From Galerina marginata (taxonomy: Eukaryota > Basidiomycota > Agaricomycetes > Agaricales > Galerinaceae): DNA of 64,000 nt. This document shows, one piece after another, positions 34,380 to 47,029 of this stretch (position 1 is the stretch's first letter; the number at the start of each line of letters is the position of its first letter). The translations under genes and the position numbers were made by a program. Where the stretch lies: the NCBI GenBank assembly GCA_023014335.1, contig JAECYW010000015.1:744001-808000 (forward strand). The letters run 5' to 3'. The notes under the pieces are model-generated. The model worked only from the letters and a program-made list of their open reading frames with translations. It was not told where the DNA came from and searched no databases.

Positions 34380-34560
34380 TCATATTCCGCCGCGGAATCC
34401 CACCGAATTCCCCATTCCGGGTGTTCCGCGCCGGATTCCGCCAGATTATAGCCCACGGAATTGGGGCTTTTGGCTGGTCCCCCTGCCATTCCGATTCCGG
34501 CAGGAATCCGCGGAATTGCGATATTCCGGCAGGAATCCTGCAGGAATCAGTGGGGCATCA
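34380..34560. repeat. ATTCCG-rich simple repeat
   Basis: Repeated ATTCCG, GGAATCC and GGCAGGAATCC units in both orientations. The 340 bases that follow, up to the recombinase relic, hold nothing recognisable. Confidence 0.45.
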
Positions 34561-34903
34561 CTAAGACCTCCAGGATGGGAGAATGATTCTATGAATCAAT
34601 GGATGCAATTGGTAAGGTGAGTATTCTACTGCAAGATTATCTGTAGGTGGACTGTAGTTTAATGAGTGGATAGGGTAGTCTAATGATGTGAGATCTATCA
34701 TGATGGTTCTGATGAGATTGGATGAGATGTGCGATGTGGAAGAGATGTGGGCGAAAGCCTACTGGCTTTCCTGCCCGCCGGATGTCCCGATTCTGGAAAA
34801 GCTGAGATGAGCCGCGATTCCCAATGGGTAGGAGTTCCACGACACGTCGAGCGAGTCTCGGATGCCCAGAATGTAGGAGGGGAAGGAGTGCGCAACTCAC
34901 AAG

Positions 34904-35857
34904 TTAGTTCCGCCGAATGCGAGGCATTGTTAGGCGGACAAATTCGGTGTGTAATTCGGGCTGGGCTTGCATATATGGTGCAAGAATTTGGGCGTGTTTG
35001 GTGAGGTAGATTAAGAAGGCGTCGCTGGCCCATCTCCCTTTGACTTTCATCACGTCAAATGGAACACCTCATAAAAGGTATTCAAGCGTCAATCCAATGC
35101 AAATACCATGTCCTTGCATGGGTTCAAGACCAGCTTTCGTGGCTGCAGTTGCGAGAGCTTTTATGAAAGCTGGTTTGGTGAGGGGCCGGTGGGTGTTCTT
35201 GTATCGATACGCGAAGAGTGGTCCATCTTGGGGTGGTTGGTTGACTGCAAGGTGATGGTTGAATGCTTTTTCTGGGTCAGTGTCACCATTTTGTCTCGAC
35301 CATGATACACTCTCGCTGTGGATAGAGGTCTTTGTTTGGGGGATTTGAAAGGCTGTGCTCTCGAGACAATTTCTGTCGCGTTCTGTTGTGACATCAGACG
35401 GTTTGACATGAGTGGTTGCATTGAAGGCAGTGAGAGTAGGTACCGTGAATTCTCCCACTCGTGCGCATGCATAAAAGATTGTGGTTAGGCAGGCGTATAC
35501 GGCGGCTTCGAAGGGGTCATTGAGGTCAAGTTGGGCTCAGATGGCTAATATGAATTGTAGGGTGTAGGGCATTCTCTTTTTCCGTTTCGAAGACTCTGGG
35601 GTGGCCTTCTCAGCTCCTTTGAGCAAGGCCTCCATCTCCGGCTTGTCCATCTCCCATTTAACTCCGTGAAAAATGTGCCACGCACGGACACCATAAAGGT
35701 AATTATCATGGCAGCAACAGCTACCGAAAAGGCGCGGAACACGTCCAAAAATGGAACAAGGACCCTGGCAGGACTTCTGGCATCCGTTACATTTTTTTAC
35801 GCCCCATCCCGCCTCCCCTGACAGGGTGACCAACATCCCAGATGGAATCGGTAGCAT
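34904..35857 (-). pseudogene. Tyrosine recombinase relic (agaricomycete Crypton-like family)
   Basis: The minus-strand frame reads NYLYGVRAWHIFHG, SSKRKKRMPYT, AQLDLNDPFEAAVYACLTT, RVGEFTVP, HLAVNQPPQDG, HRPLTKPAFIK, GHGICIG, LEYLL, GVPFDVMKVKGRW and DAFLIYLTKHAQILAPY, in the order of the fungal tyrosine recombinases often annotated as DNA breaking-rejoining enzymes. It ends at TAA 34904-34906. Two in-frame TGA codons (35537 and 35069) stand where relatives have Arg. The catalytic Arg of GHGIRIG is Cys. All three are C to T at CpG. A frameshift near 35695 precedes the frame. Not functional. Confidence 0.8.
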
Positions 35858-35937
35858 ACCTGGATAGGCGCCCGCAAGATGGGTCCTCGGAGTATAAGCA
35901 CTACATTCTCAGTCATCTCAATCATAATGTTCTCTTC

Positions 35938-37364
35938 TTATGGATCCATCAAGTCGCATAAGAGTATCCTCGTGAAAACAGATTGCAGATTGGAATTCCA
36001 TAACCGTAACATAGAGCGCATAGCTAAAATAGTATTCCAATTAGCTGGTGCTCCTTCCATCACTTCAAGAATCATTTCTGAATCTTCAAGCATGTACACT
36101 GTGCTCAGAAGCTCACTCTTGCAAATATAATATTCACTGGAAGTTTTGCGACCATGTCCACTTTCACGATAATAGGCTCGTATGGCTCGTGCCTTTTGTT
36201 TATCGAGCCATTTGCAATTCATATAATAGTCAGAGATTGCCTTTTTCAAGACATCCCAACTTACTTCAATTTTGTCTTGAACAGTACCCGGGAGCGACCA
36301 ATACCATACTTTAGCTGAGCCCACTAATCTTTGACATCCGAGCAATGTTATTGACCTTAGTGATCCATCGAACTATTGTGTCAGTATTGCTGTCCCAAGT
36401 GGGTACGTTATCAAACTTCAATTTATAATCAAAGTGCAGCAATGGCATTGACTTTGTCTTGTCGGTTGGTGGTAAGAGACTACCATAATAACCACCACTA
36501 ATATTCCTTCTAGGATTTCTAGGTGGCAAAGGTGGTGGTAGTCCTCTCAAATCTGGATCATCATCTCTAGGATTGCTAGGAGGTCCACCACCAGGTGTTC
36601 TTCCTTGCAGATTCATTCTCTGATCATTATTGTGCTTATCTTCTTTTGGATGTCCTTCAAATTGAGAACCAGTTGTTCCAAGCAGCTCTTGCAATCGACC
36701 AGTAGCTGGCAGAGCTTGCGCCCAGTTCTGCTGCACTCTCTTTGACATGGAATCTCCAAAATTGTATAAGTTTGATGGCGCTTGAGAATGTCTTGGTCCG
36801 CTGGTTTCAGTTTGCAAGGAAGGAGGAATAATTTTGCTTTGGGATATTAAATCATTCTCACAAGTTTCCTTTAGGTTATCATGATGTTTCCAAATATTAC
36901 AAACAGATTCCTCCTTTGCAGCCTGAATAACAGGATCCCTGGGCTGTTCTGTCATAAAATTGAAATGTTGGTCAAGGATGCACCAAAAGTTCTCAACTTC
37001 ACTATGGAATAAAATGGCTAACATTTCAAATTCATTGCCTAGATAGAATTTGGAAAGATCACCATTAACTTCCCAGAAAGGAATCTTTGGAATTGGATTT
37101 CCCAATGCCAGGATAAGATCCCCAAATTCTTTTCGAGCCATCAATATAAATAGCTAGAATTTCAGAGTACATTTTCTTCCTGAGAGTATAAGCACACTCC
37201 CGGGGAGTATTCACAGCTTTGACGAAGGTGAATAAACCATCTAATATTTGTGTCATAGCTGGATAAACATCTCTTAATACCCTTTGCGAGAAAACTTGCC
37301 CTTCAAAATGCTCCTGTTCTAACCCATCTGCGATATATTGCAGTGCCTTGTCTCTTCGCTCCAT
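35938..37364 (-). pseudogene. gag: Ty3-type Gag relic
   Basis: Three overlapping minus-strand frames (37364-37065, 37144-36311, 36345-35938) join into a Gag-like protein with frameshifts near 37100 and 36330. The last part has SAKVWYWSLPGTVQDKIEVSW, AISDYYMN, DKQKARAIRAYYRESG, SEYYICKSELLSTVY and EVMEGAPANWNTIL, the capsid region of basidiomycete Ty3 Gag. The middle is a Pro/Asn-rich linker. EYYICKSE has Cys where relatives have Arg, again a CpG change. The sequence stops just upstream of the recombinase relic, with no protease or RT. Confidence 0.75.
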
Positions 37365-37659
37365 TAAATATTTATTTGTATGGAACAGAAACAGAGCTTG
37401 CAGGGTGAGTACATTTATTTTAACTTCAGTCGGCTCACCAATAATATCTTTGGGTGTTACCGATCCTCGATAGTTAAATAAGACTTGTGTTATTGTTCTG
37501 CATCAGTCTCTTTATAGCCAGCCAGTGGCAAAAATAAGAGTCAATTATGCTCCAGCACAGATCTGAAGGGTGCATTGCAGCCATCACTGCCACTCACTGG
37601 CATGCAGGTGCGCTGAAACCTTTCTTGTTTCGAAATGCCATCATCATTGAAAATCGCTA

Positions 37660-38480
37660 TAATATACCATTTCAGATTTAATATCATGTTAAATGTTGCA
37701 TTAAATTTAATATACAACTAGCGTTGACCCATGCTTCGCACGGGCATGCCTTTCAACCAAAAGAATAGATTGTGAGGAAGTCGTGATCGGGGCAATCTGT
37801 CTGAGCAAGAAATTGGCGATGCCATTCGTCACTAATTTGGCGCCGCACCACCGCGCGGAGCCTCATTAGGTGACTTATGGCTTGGCTTTCAAGCTTCAAG
37901 TCTCGCTTTTACTTTAGTACCAAACAGTGACCCAAATTTCTACTGTACTCGATACTGTGAATATTTATAGTCTCGTCTCCGAATGTTCTAGAAATTTCTG
38001 CAGACACTCAAGTTTTTGTTGTCGCTGAATCCAATTAGCGCCAAAAATTCGAGAACATTATGGCAATCCTTGCCCCAGCATCCCAGAGTCGGGCTTGAGT
38101 GTGCAGCCAATCATATTGTGTCTTTGTCTCCAGCTTTAATCAACCAATGAAATTGCTTCTTTGTCTCAAGGACAAATGTTTGATGAGCCAATCACAACGG
38201 TTTTTTGTCTTGTGAGAAAGTCTGCTCTCTTTTATTATAATAGATTTCAGGTTTGATATCATGTTTAATATTCCATTAAATTTAATATACAATTTCAAGT
38301 TTAATGTCATGTTTAATGTTGCATTAAATTTAATATACAATTTCAGATTTAATGTTGGATTAAATTTAATATACAACTTCAGGTTTAATGTCATGTTTAA
38401 TGTTGCATTAAATTTAATATACAATTTCAGACTTAATATCATGTTTAATGTAGCATTAAATTTAATATACAATTTGAGAT
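37660..38480. repeat. 48-bp minisatellite arrays with a 500-bp insert
   Basis: Same unit as at 6296. A short array at 37660-37735 is separated from 38237-38480 by about 500 bp of unrelated sequence (37736-38236, nothing recognised) that is absent from the 6.3-7.1 kb copy. The stretch 37365-37659 upstream is also unassigned. Confidence 0.7.
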
Positions 38481-38488
38481 ATAGTATT

Positions 38489-39223
38489 GGGTGACTTTCC
38501 GTAAGCTTTTTCGATAGATTATTCCGATGTAAAGTGCGTCGGAAGTCGAAATCCAAAATTTATTGAGATAATCTATTCCGTTTAATCCTCCGTAAGCCTG
38601 CTCATTAAATTACTGAGGATTCAGATTATCACAATCCTCTCATGGCCATCACGGATTTGCCACGGATTCCAATGCACACAATGTGACAATAGTTAATGCT
38701 CAGCATCCTAAATTGGTAGGGTCAGCAGAGAGCCAGAATAACTGAAGCTTGCTGCGTTTTATTCTGCACCTCCGGCAGCACCAACCAACTTCAGACTCGG
38801 AACATAATGATCAATGCAGCATTCCAGTTAACTACAGTGGGAGTAGAGACTTATGAGCCATTACAAATAAGCGAAGGGACTTCATACATGGGTTCACATT
38901 GTATTTTACTGGAAAGATAATAACCCATGTACATGTGAAGGAAGAAAGCGCCAAGACCGCACTTTGACAATGGCGACGACAGTGATCAGCAAAGGCCAAA
39001 AAGGTAGGTGCTTGGTGTTGTTGCGTCGAAATCTGTTTATTCGACGCTGGATTATTCTGTTCATAGGGTGTTGACCCTCTTAACAGATTTGGGTTTATTC
39101 GAGGGGATCAAGGAATATTTGGGTTGCTTCACCTTCCTAATTGAGCTTGGCTTAACGGCGGAGACCCTTGAAATATTGTAGTCCTTTACATTTTTGATTA
39201 AAATACCTTACGGAAAGTCACCC
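38489..39223. mobile_element. 735-bp MITE with 17-bp perfect TIRs and TSD att
   Basis: Ends are GGGTGACTTTCCGTAAG (38489-38505) and its exact reverse complement (39207-39223). The trinucleotide att flanks both sides, and the duplicated segment at 7100-7120 reads tagtattatattt without the insert, which is the empty site. It has no coding capacity. A 3-bp TSD fits PIF/Harbinger-like MITEs, but att is not the usual TWA target, so the superfamily is left open. Confidence 0.9.
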
Positions 39224-41120
39224 ATTATATTTAATTTAATGCTCCTTGAGACCAGAAGTTAAGCAAGGTTAATTAAACTAGAAGAGGATCCAAAGCTGAT
39301 TTTATTAATAAGTTAATTCACTGACAAAATAACTCACTGAAAGGGAAACAGTGGAGGTAAGGAAGACAGAAATAGAGAAAACAAGGAAATCTGAAATTTG
39401 ACCTCCAGGTCGGATAAGCTGAATCAGAGGAAATATTTTCTGATAGTAATTTAATTCAAAATTAAACATGACATTAAATGTGAAATTGTATATTAAATTT
39501 AATGCAATATTAAACATGATATTGAACATGTCATTAAACCTGAAATTGTATATTAAATTTAATACAACATTAAACATGATATTAAATCTGAAATAGTATA
39601 TTGAATTTAATGCAACATTAAAGATGACATTAAACTTCAAATTGTATCTTAAATCTTTTCAAGCCAGAGTCCAGTTAGACTTCATTACTGAGTATATTCA
39701 GAATGAGCATTTTTCTGGTTTGCACTTGCTGAATTTTTCTGCTGTCTTTCCAGAGCCTGTCTAATGCATGTCTGACTGAGTTGTGAGTCTAGTGGACTAT
39801 GTGCAGAGACTGAGCAATGGAATTTTACCAATCAACTGTCAGACTACACCGGAACAGACCAAATAACCACCACTAAATACATCACAGCAACACAGCTGGG
39901 ATATGTTTTGGAATGATTCTGCACTCTGCACAATTATCCACAGCCAGCTGGGGAAATATTTTAAAGCCAAAATTGACCCAAAATAGACAACCTTAGCTAG
40001 CAGCGGAAACATCAGGAAAAAGAGGTTTAGTCCCAGACATTACTGAGGTGGGAAACTTTTGCCTGTGGTCAAAAGGCAAGTCACGGCACTCAGATTTTGC
40101 TAAGGCATCTTGCTCTTATAATTGAGGGGTACACAGGATGGCAAAATGAGAAAGCAAAACTCAAATGACATGCCCAGATATTTTGACAAGAGTTGAAATT
40201 GTCTGGCCCCAGTAAGTTGTTTTGAGTGTCTCTAGAGACTCCAAAGATGCCAAAGACACAAAGCCATCCATGCCTTCCTCAGAACTAAGTGTCTTAAGTT
40301 CAATTTTCCCAGAGCTCTCCCAAAGCAGTCATAGAGCATCCACAGGAAGTCTGCAGAGAAACTCAGAGCATCCACAGAGGGTATACAGAGCATCTTAGGG
40401 CATCTACAAAGTTAAGACTGAGTCCGACGTTCCGAGGATCCAAAGTTCCGGCGGAAATGCAGAACGCAGAACCGGACGGACAGGGCTTTGGCCTCAGCTA
40501 TGAACTGTGCCTAGCCTAGCGATGTGCCCCAATTTATGGTTGGTAGACCGGAGGGTCAGCACCTCACCCTAAGGCGTGTCTCAGAAGTGAATGACTTAGA
40601 TGTATGCGAGCAATAAGATGTCAAGGTAATGCGGGTGGATAAACTAATATTCAGACTGCAGTCCTAAGGTATAATTACAAGTCTTTAAATACAAGAGCGG
40701 AGTTGTTCCCAACTCCGCAACTCCGAAACTCGAGAAGACCTTGGTAAGATATACTGCGGAAAGAAGCCTCGGGGCCTGATCCTTACCAACATGAGGATAA
40801 CATCAGGATTGTGTGGGAAGGGGTGAACGATTCCGAGAAGTGGAGAGGAGAGTGTCCGTCCGCATTCCGGTCGGAATGACGGACGTTTTGGAATCGGAAC
40901 CACGGAAGTGAGGGACTTAGAATCGGATCATGACACATACTCTACAGGAGGGTGACAGGACAACCTAGGGTGCCTAGGACAGCCCAGGGATTTCATAGGC
41001 CTTCCTATCAGTCCATATCAAATTCAGATTTTCCTAGGACTTGCCTGTGGTATTCATAGGGTAATCCTAGGGAATCTGAGAGTTGCCCAAGTTTATCTCA
41101 TATTTCTTATTGTTCCTCAT
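39224..41120. repeat. Long duplicated segment, copy 2
   Basis: Matches 7120-8730 except for a 525-bp insert at 40411-40935 that replaces about 113 bp of copy 1 (8408-8520), and one instead of two copies of the internal 130-bp tandem unit. It includes a minisatellite array at 39450-39650. Differences between the copies are mixed substitutions and indels, so the duplication is older than the copia insertion. Confidence 0.8.
40411..40935 (-). mobile_element. Probable solo LTR
   Basis: On the minus strand it begins TGTCATGATCCGATTC, has TATTTAAAGAC in the middle, and ends CTCAGTCTTAAC, which fits an LTR of about 525 bp. Comparison with copy 1 shows it replaced about 113 bp, so there is no clean TSD. 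No relative lies elsewhere in the window. Confidence 0.5.
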
Positions 41121-41122
41121 TG

Positions 41123-41706
41123 ACTGGTGGTAACCACTTTTATGATAAAAACCAGGCAATTGCCTGCAGGCCAATTGTGTATAATGCCACATGCTTTAAT
41201 GAGATATCTCATTAAACTATAGGCACTATTTCATAACTTTTTTGGCTGGGCAATTTTTTAATTTTCATAAGTTTGTCTGCTACTTTCATTGAGAATTTCA
41301 TTTCTTTGCCAGAGAAATTTCATTCATATTCATTCTTGTCTTAATTCTTTCATAACTATTTCATTTCATTCCCTTGACTATTTCATTTGACTATTTCATT
41401 GTTATTTCTGGGGTATTTCATAACTTTCTATCTGGATATTTCATATCAATTTCATAACTTTTCCAGGTGATTTCATTGCAATTTCATATCTTTTGCCTGC
41501 TACTTTCACTGAATATTTTCATTAATCCTAGGCAACTGTTTATTAATCTATTTATTGTTATTAATGAGGTATTAATTGATTAATTGTGTCTGTTTGGTAT
41601 AGTACCTACATTATAATGAGATATCTCATTAAAGCATGTGGCATTATACACAATTGGCCTGCAGGCAATTGCCTGGTTTTTAGCATAAAAAGTTTTTACC
41701 ACTAGT
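41123..41706. mobile_element. 584-bp MITE with about 90-bp TIRs made of palindromes
   Basis: The TIRs (41123-41218 and 41610-41706) are near-identical and contain three perfect palindromes in series: CAGGCAATTGCCTG, CCTGCAGG (overlapping the first) and TAATGAGATATCTCATTA. The interior is AT-rich with many ATTTCATA units. No gene. It abuts the end of duplicated segment copy 2; no TSD could be fixed. Confidence 0.8.
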
Positions 41707-42726
41707 GTGTTTTGTTGCAATACAATGTAATTACACATCTTGTTTGCCATTGCACCCTATCTCTTTCCACTGCATTTTGGTCCACCATGCCTGATCCTTG
41801 CCTCCGGCACAGTTTCCTCTTCTTTTAGTTTTCAATGTTCAACCTGTGCCAGCAGCATAAGTCTTACAATGTCTACTTTGTCACCTGCATCATGCCTTGT
41901 TGTTACTCCTTCAGACCAACCGCCCTCCTTTTCACCCCCTTTTGCCCTGCTATTTCAGGCAAGCGGTGGTTGTACTTTGTGTTGTGCTGCACTGATGCTG
42001 TCCAGCCGTCAACATTTCTCCTGTCAAACATTGGTGAACATCGATACCCCTTCCACTTACAAGCGCTCAAACATGCCTCGCACATACCACCCTCGGACCA
42101 CAGCAATTGCTGTTTGCTGTGTTGCAGCCTTGTTAACAACCTGAAGCGTGCACAAGCCTTGGGAAAAGGCGATGTGGAAATGACTGGGGCCAAAGAGCTG
42201 TTGAGCGCTGAGATGCTTGCTGCGGGGTAGTTTTGAAACACGTAGATGACTGAATAGGTAGACTTTTAATAAAATCTAATCCCCTACACCACCAAACAGC
42301 CTTCCACTGGATTTCCACTGGAGCACGTGTTTCAGTTTCCCTGACGCATGACCGCTGGAAATTCAGTGGCAGCCACCTCCGAATTCACTGTCCAACAAGG
42401 CCACTGGTTAATTAGTCAATTTCCACTAGAACTTTACAGCTTGTGCCAGTAGTACAGTTTGAAATGACCTTTGACAAATTTTCAACACTTTGGTGATGTC
42501 ATAGGCCATGTCTCACTCAACTAACCATCCGCTCTCATTGTCCTTGGGCTTTCAAGACAACCTCCCTTGCCTTTTTCACTCATAGAATGTCCATCCAATG
42601 CGAGCAATGTAGGCAATCAGTATTTTACTAAATAAAAATCCGTGGGACTGATCTTGCTCCTCAGCCTTCCTCAGGAACAATGATGGACACTTACTTTGTA
42701 TCATTGGGTGCACCTGGAGAACCTGG
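41707..42726 (+). other. Upstream region of the transposase gene, unassigned
   Basis: Contains overlapping plus-strand frames (41740-42230) rich in Cys and Ser, and repeats of CCACTGGA near 42300. They may be 5' exons of the transposase gene but no splice model is convincing. Confidence 0.3.
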
Positions 42727-45700
42727 ATGTATCCCTCTGAAGCTGCGCGACACAAGGAGACCCGAGAGCACATCATGAATGTACGAGAAATCAGCCGTGC
42801 AGGTAACAACGACACTCCATCAAGTCCAATGCATATGTCCAGTCCACCGCAGGACATGTCGTCAGACCAACTTGATCCTTCTGACAATTTCCTGTCTTTC
42901 AACACTGTACCTGGGCCTCTCCTGGCAGACGACCATCCTGATCAAATATACGATGACTATGATTACACATGGGGCCCCAGTCTTTCCAAACAAGATGAAG
43001 AGAATGAAAGCAAGGAAGAGGATGAAACATCCGATGTGGGGTGGAATGAGCCCCCTCCTCTTCTTGAAGTGAGTGATGATGAGTATGAGAGTGACTCAGA
43101 GCCTGGCGACGACATTCTAGACAACTTTTCCAATGCAGACATGAGTTCAGTTGAGTTTGACGCCGAAGAATTTGAAGGGCGGGGGGCAGATCTGGAGCCA
43201 GGAGAGGCAGCCCAGGAAGAGGTGTTGTCTGACAATGACAATCTGGATGCTTGGTGGCCATGGGCTAGCCGAGAGGTACTCTTTTCGATCTCCTTCTATG
43301 TTTAACTGGCTGAAGTTCCTATACACAGGAAGCAATCATGGATGTCATGTCTGCATTTCCTTGTTCTGTTTTCTCAGAGTCAGAGCTCACGGCTGCTTCG
43401 TGGTTTGCATCAAAATGCGGTGCCAGAGACCTCCCTTCTATTCGGCAAGTCAAGTCCCAACGTCCAGGGCTTCACAAGCTTTGCGGAGCAAGTCCGACTA
43501 CACGAACTGGTCAATTAGGAAACATTTTCTCCATGCTTGACCTTGGAAAAATTCTTGCTGATGTATGTGATAATCTAACCACTGATCTGAAGGCCACAGA
43601 CTCATTTCTCCATTCATTTTCTAGGAATTTGCGAACCCTCTTGTCCGCCCTCATATTTGGATTTTTACCAAAGACTCCGGCAAGCGCCTGGCTGAAGCAT
43701 GTCAGGCAAAAAAATGGAAGGATGATGTTAATGCTGATCTTGCAGGTCCCATGGTTCGTCACAACAAGCAGGATTATTTTGTTAACGAACCTGCCCTGGC
43801 TTTCATGGGGAGCACCAGCAATCCAGTTCGTGTAATACCGTCTCGCTGGTTTATTTGCGATGGAAAATTATGGGCAAAGGTTCAACACCTGGTACCACAC
43901 CCAACTGAAGACTGCTTTGTCATTGATAGTCGACCTACTTCATGCAAGAAGCTTCCAGTCCAGTCGTTCTTTGCATCATACAAAGAGTTTCAGTTGGTAT
44001 ATAAATACCACAGGTTACCGAGCCCCGAGAGGATTGGAGGTGAGTACCAGCTCTTCTTCTCTGTTCATTCCGCACTCACTGCAATAAAATTTAAGGTATA
44101 TTAACTGTTTGAGACAATGGAGAGGAGATAATAGAGCCATATGAACTGGTGTCACCCAACCCATTACGTGTGATTGCCCAAGGTCGACGTGTCTTAAGTG
44201 TGCTATTGTGGTTCTACTGCAACGATACGTCCGGCAATGTCTCAAAAAAGTGGAACAAGCATAACTTGCTTCTAATTTCTCTTGCCGGTCTCGCCCCAGA
44301 GAAGGCACATCTGCTGTCAAATATTCATTTCCTGTCAACTTCAAATACAGCAGCACCATTGGAAATGTTTGAGGCTGTCGTTCAATTCCTCAGGTCCGCA
44401 GGTGCCTTTCATAAATTACAATTGGCGTTATTAATGATGTTTGTCACAGAGAAGTCCGGAAAACTGGTGTTGAGGCTTATGATTGCGAGTACAAGGAATG
44501 GGTTCTTTTATTACCTTGGATCCTTGCAATGCTCAGTGACAATCCCATGCAAAGTGAGTTTACGTCGCATATCGGGCTAACTGGAAAATGTTTTTGTTGT
44601 GTGTGTACTGTTCGCGGTGAGGATGCCAAGAATAGACCAACCGGAGAGGCTGGCGAGAGAGAACACGTAAAAGACTTCCTCCAAGTACGTCTGTCACTTT
44701 GAACTTGTGTTCGAAATTCATTTCCGTATGTATAGGCAGGTAAATCACGATCAAAGGAAGACACAATGAAGGCTTTACAAGCCCAGCTCGAGACATACCT
44801 AGGTGGTGCGCCGTCAACAGCTTCTTCCATGCAAACAGAGACTGGTGTCAAGGACAAATATTTCCAGCACTTTGCCGACCAGCTTGCTGAGGCTTGTGCG
44901 CGTGCAAAAGAACAACAGAAAACTGATCCCGCTATCAACGACAGCGAGTATGTTGTGCAAATTCTGCAAGACCTACGTAAATCTATGCCTGCGGGTATCA
45001 ATATCTTTAGTCCCTCACTGCGGCTTGATGGTAACCCTCTCACTTCTCATTAATACTTCACTCTAAAACCACTGGCCCAGATTTCGATGTGAATGCAGAT
45101 ACTCCCATAGAAATCCTCCATGTCATTCTCCTTGGATTTGTGAAATATTTTTGGAGAGATGTGGTTTCGCGCCAGAACAAAGATGGTAAAGAGCTTCTCA
45201 AAGCCCGCATCAATAGTTTTTGCACCACTGGTCTTGGTCTGCCGAAACCTCGGGGGACCACCCTTGTTCAATATGCTGGATCATTAACAGGACGTGACTT
45301 TTGGCTCGTCCTTCAATTGGCGCCTGCTGTTCTCTATGGTCTTATCCCTGACAAGGCATATGATGCATGGATGGCCTTGTGTCGCCTTGCACCACTTGTC
45401 TTTCAACCAGAAATCAGTAATCTCAGTGCATATATGGTATGTCATTCACATGCAAACTTGTTTCCAAGCAGATTTTCACCTTTCTCTAGGGAAAACTCCA
45501 ACTCACAGTTGACAAATTTTTGGCTCGCACTGCTCTCTGGAATACTCAATGGTTCAATAAACCAAAGTTCCACGTTCTACTCCATATCCTCCTTCATATC
45601 CAAAAGTTTGGACCGCCCATTTTATGTGCAACCAAATCTTTTGAATCGTACAACTATGTCATTTGCACTCGCAGTGTTCATTCCAATCGACAAGCACCAA

Positions 45701-47029
45701 GCGTAGACATTGCACAGTCCTTCAATCATATGCATGTGGTTCGACATCTTGTCAGCGGCGGATGGGTTCCATCACGAATGCCAGAATCAAATAAAGACCG
45801 GCCAGAATACCGACAAGCAGGTCGGGGTGTCTTAGACCTCGTCAAGGACAAGGTATTCATCAAATCTATGAGCTTAACTCATTTCTTCCAGCCATGGTAG
45901 CTATATTTCTATATCAACCTGGGCAAATTTCCCAACTGTCTGATACAGATTTAACGCCAGATTGCCCAAGGCCTTTTGGCCTACAAATGCCCTGTAAGAG
46001 CTCTAAGGGCTCGGGGAGCCTGGGCATAGGTAAAAAAAAATGTTTTGGGTGCTGCTCGTCGTAGGACGCGCTTCTCAGGGTCGGGAAAGCGCCCATAGGC
46101 TTATATTTAGGTGTAGATGCCATCTGGGATGTTTTTACGCGTCGGGGTGCCGCCCGTCGCATCAAAATGAATCCGACAACGGGTCCCATGAGTCCCGCCA
46201 TGCCAAATCCGGATATTGCGCTATTTCGGGACGACGCGTCAAATCCATCAAAACCGGTTAAATTTAGAAACATGCGACACACGCGTCATTTCGGTTCCTG
46301 GCTCGCTCGGAACAGGTTGGATATATTAATAGTGCAATTGATGGGATCATTCGGGCCCCCCGAATTGGCTGCTGGGGATCATTTGGCGCATTGCATGCCC
46401 CTCCCGTTAGAATTTTGCAATATTAAATACATATATGTAATGTAGAGAGCTTTACAAATCTAACAGTGTTATTTTTATGCCGAAATTCGTACGGGAAGGG
46501 ATGGATGCGCGTCCATCCATTCAGATGACGCTTGCCGTCAATGGGCAGGCGGGATAAAAATAGATTGCATCAGTTCGCAAATTCTCCGTCTGTTTTGGGG
46601 GGTATATTGCCTTCGTTTCTTTTGTCCCCTCTGGTTTGAATATGTAGTTGTAATCTCCTCATTATTACTAACCTAATGATATAAATTTTATCTCCAAAAG
46701 TGAGCGGGAAGACATAAGAATGCCTTCGAGAGTGGATGCTGCTCCGAAAATTCGCTATAAATAGATTTCCTCAAATTGCCCTTTGTTTTCGCCCTCCATT
46801 GCCCTCATTTTTGCTTGCCCCCCACTTTATTAGGCATATCTGTAACCTACAGTGAATTCTGAATCTAATAGTACCAATATCATTCAAAAATCACGCCAGG
46901 AGACCTATTAATTTTCACAACCTTGCGAATTCACTCATTCATATTATAAACACATATATTATATTTATTTTCTACAATACTTGCTTCGTACTTAATGGTA
47001 GCTAAATACAAAGCTGCAAAGTTTGAGGG

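Noticed and set aside
34637..35033. Minus-strand frames over the recombinase tail as separate genes
   Set aside because: The recombinase frame itself continues through this stretch to TAA 34904 once the TGA at 35069 is read as Arg; the other frames are shadows.
45914..46282. 122-codon frame repeated at 55826-56185 as a near-identical protein
   Set aside because: The two are mirror copies because they lie in the E4 TIRs. Most differences are CpG transitions without regard to codon position, so coding is not indicated.
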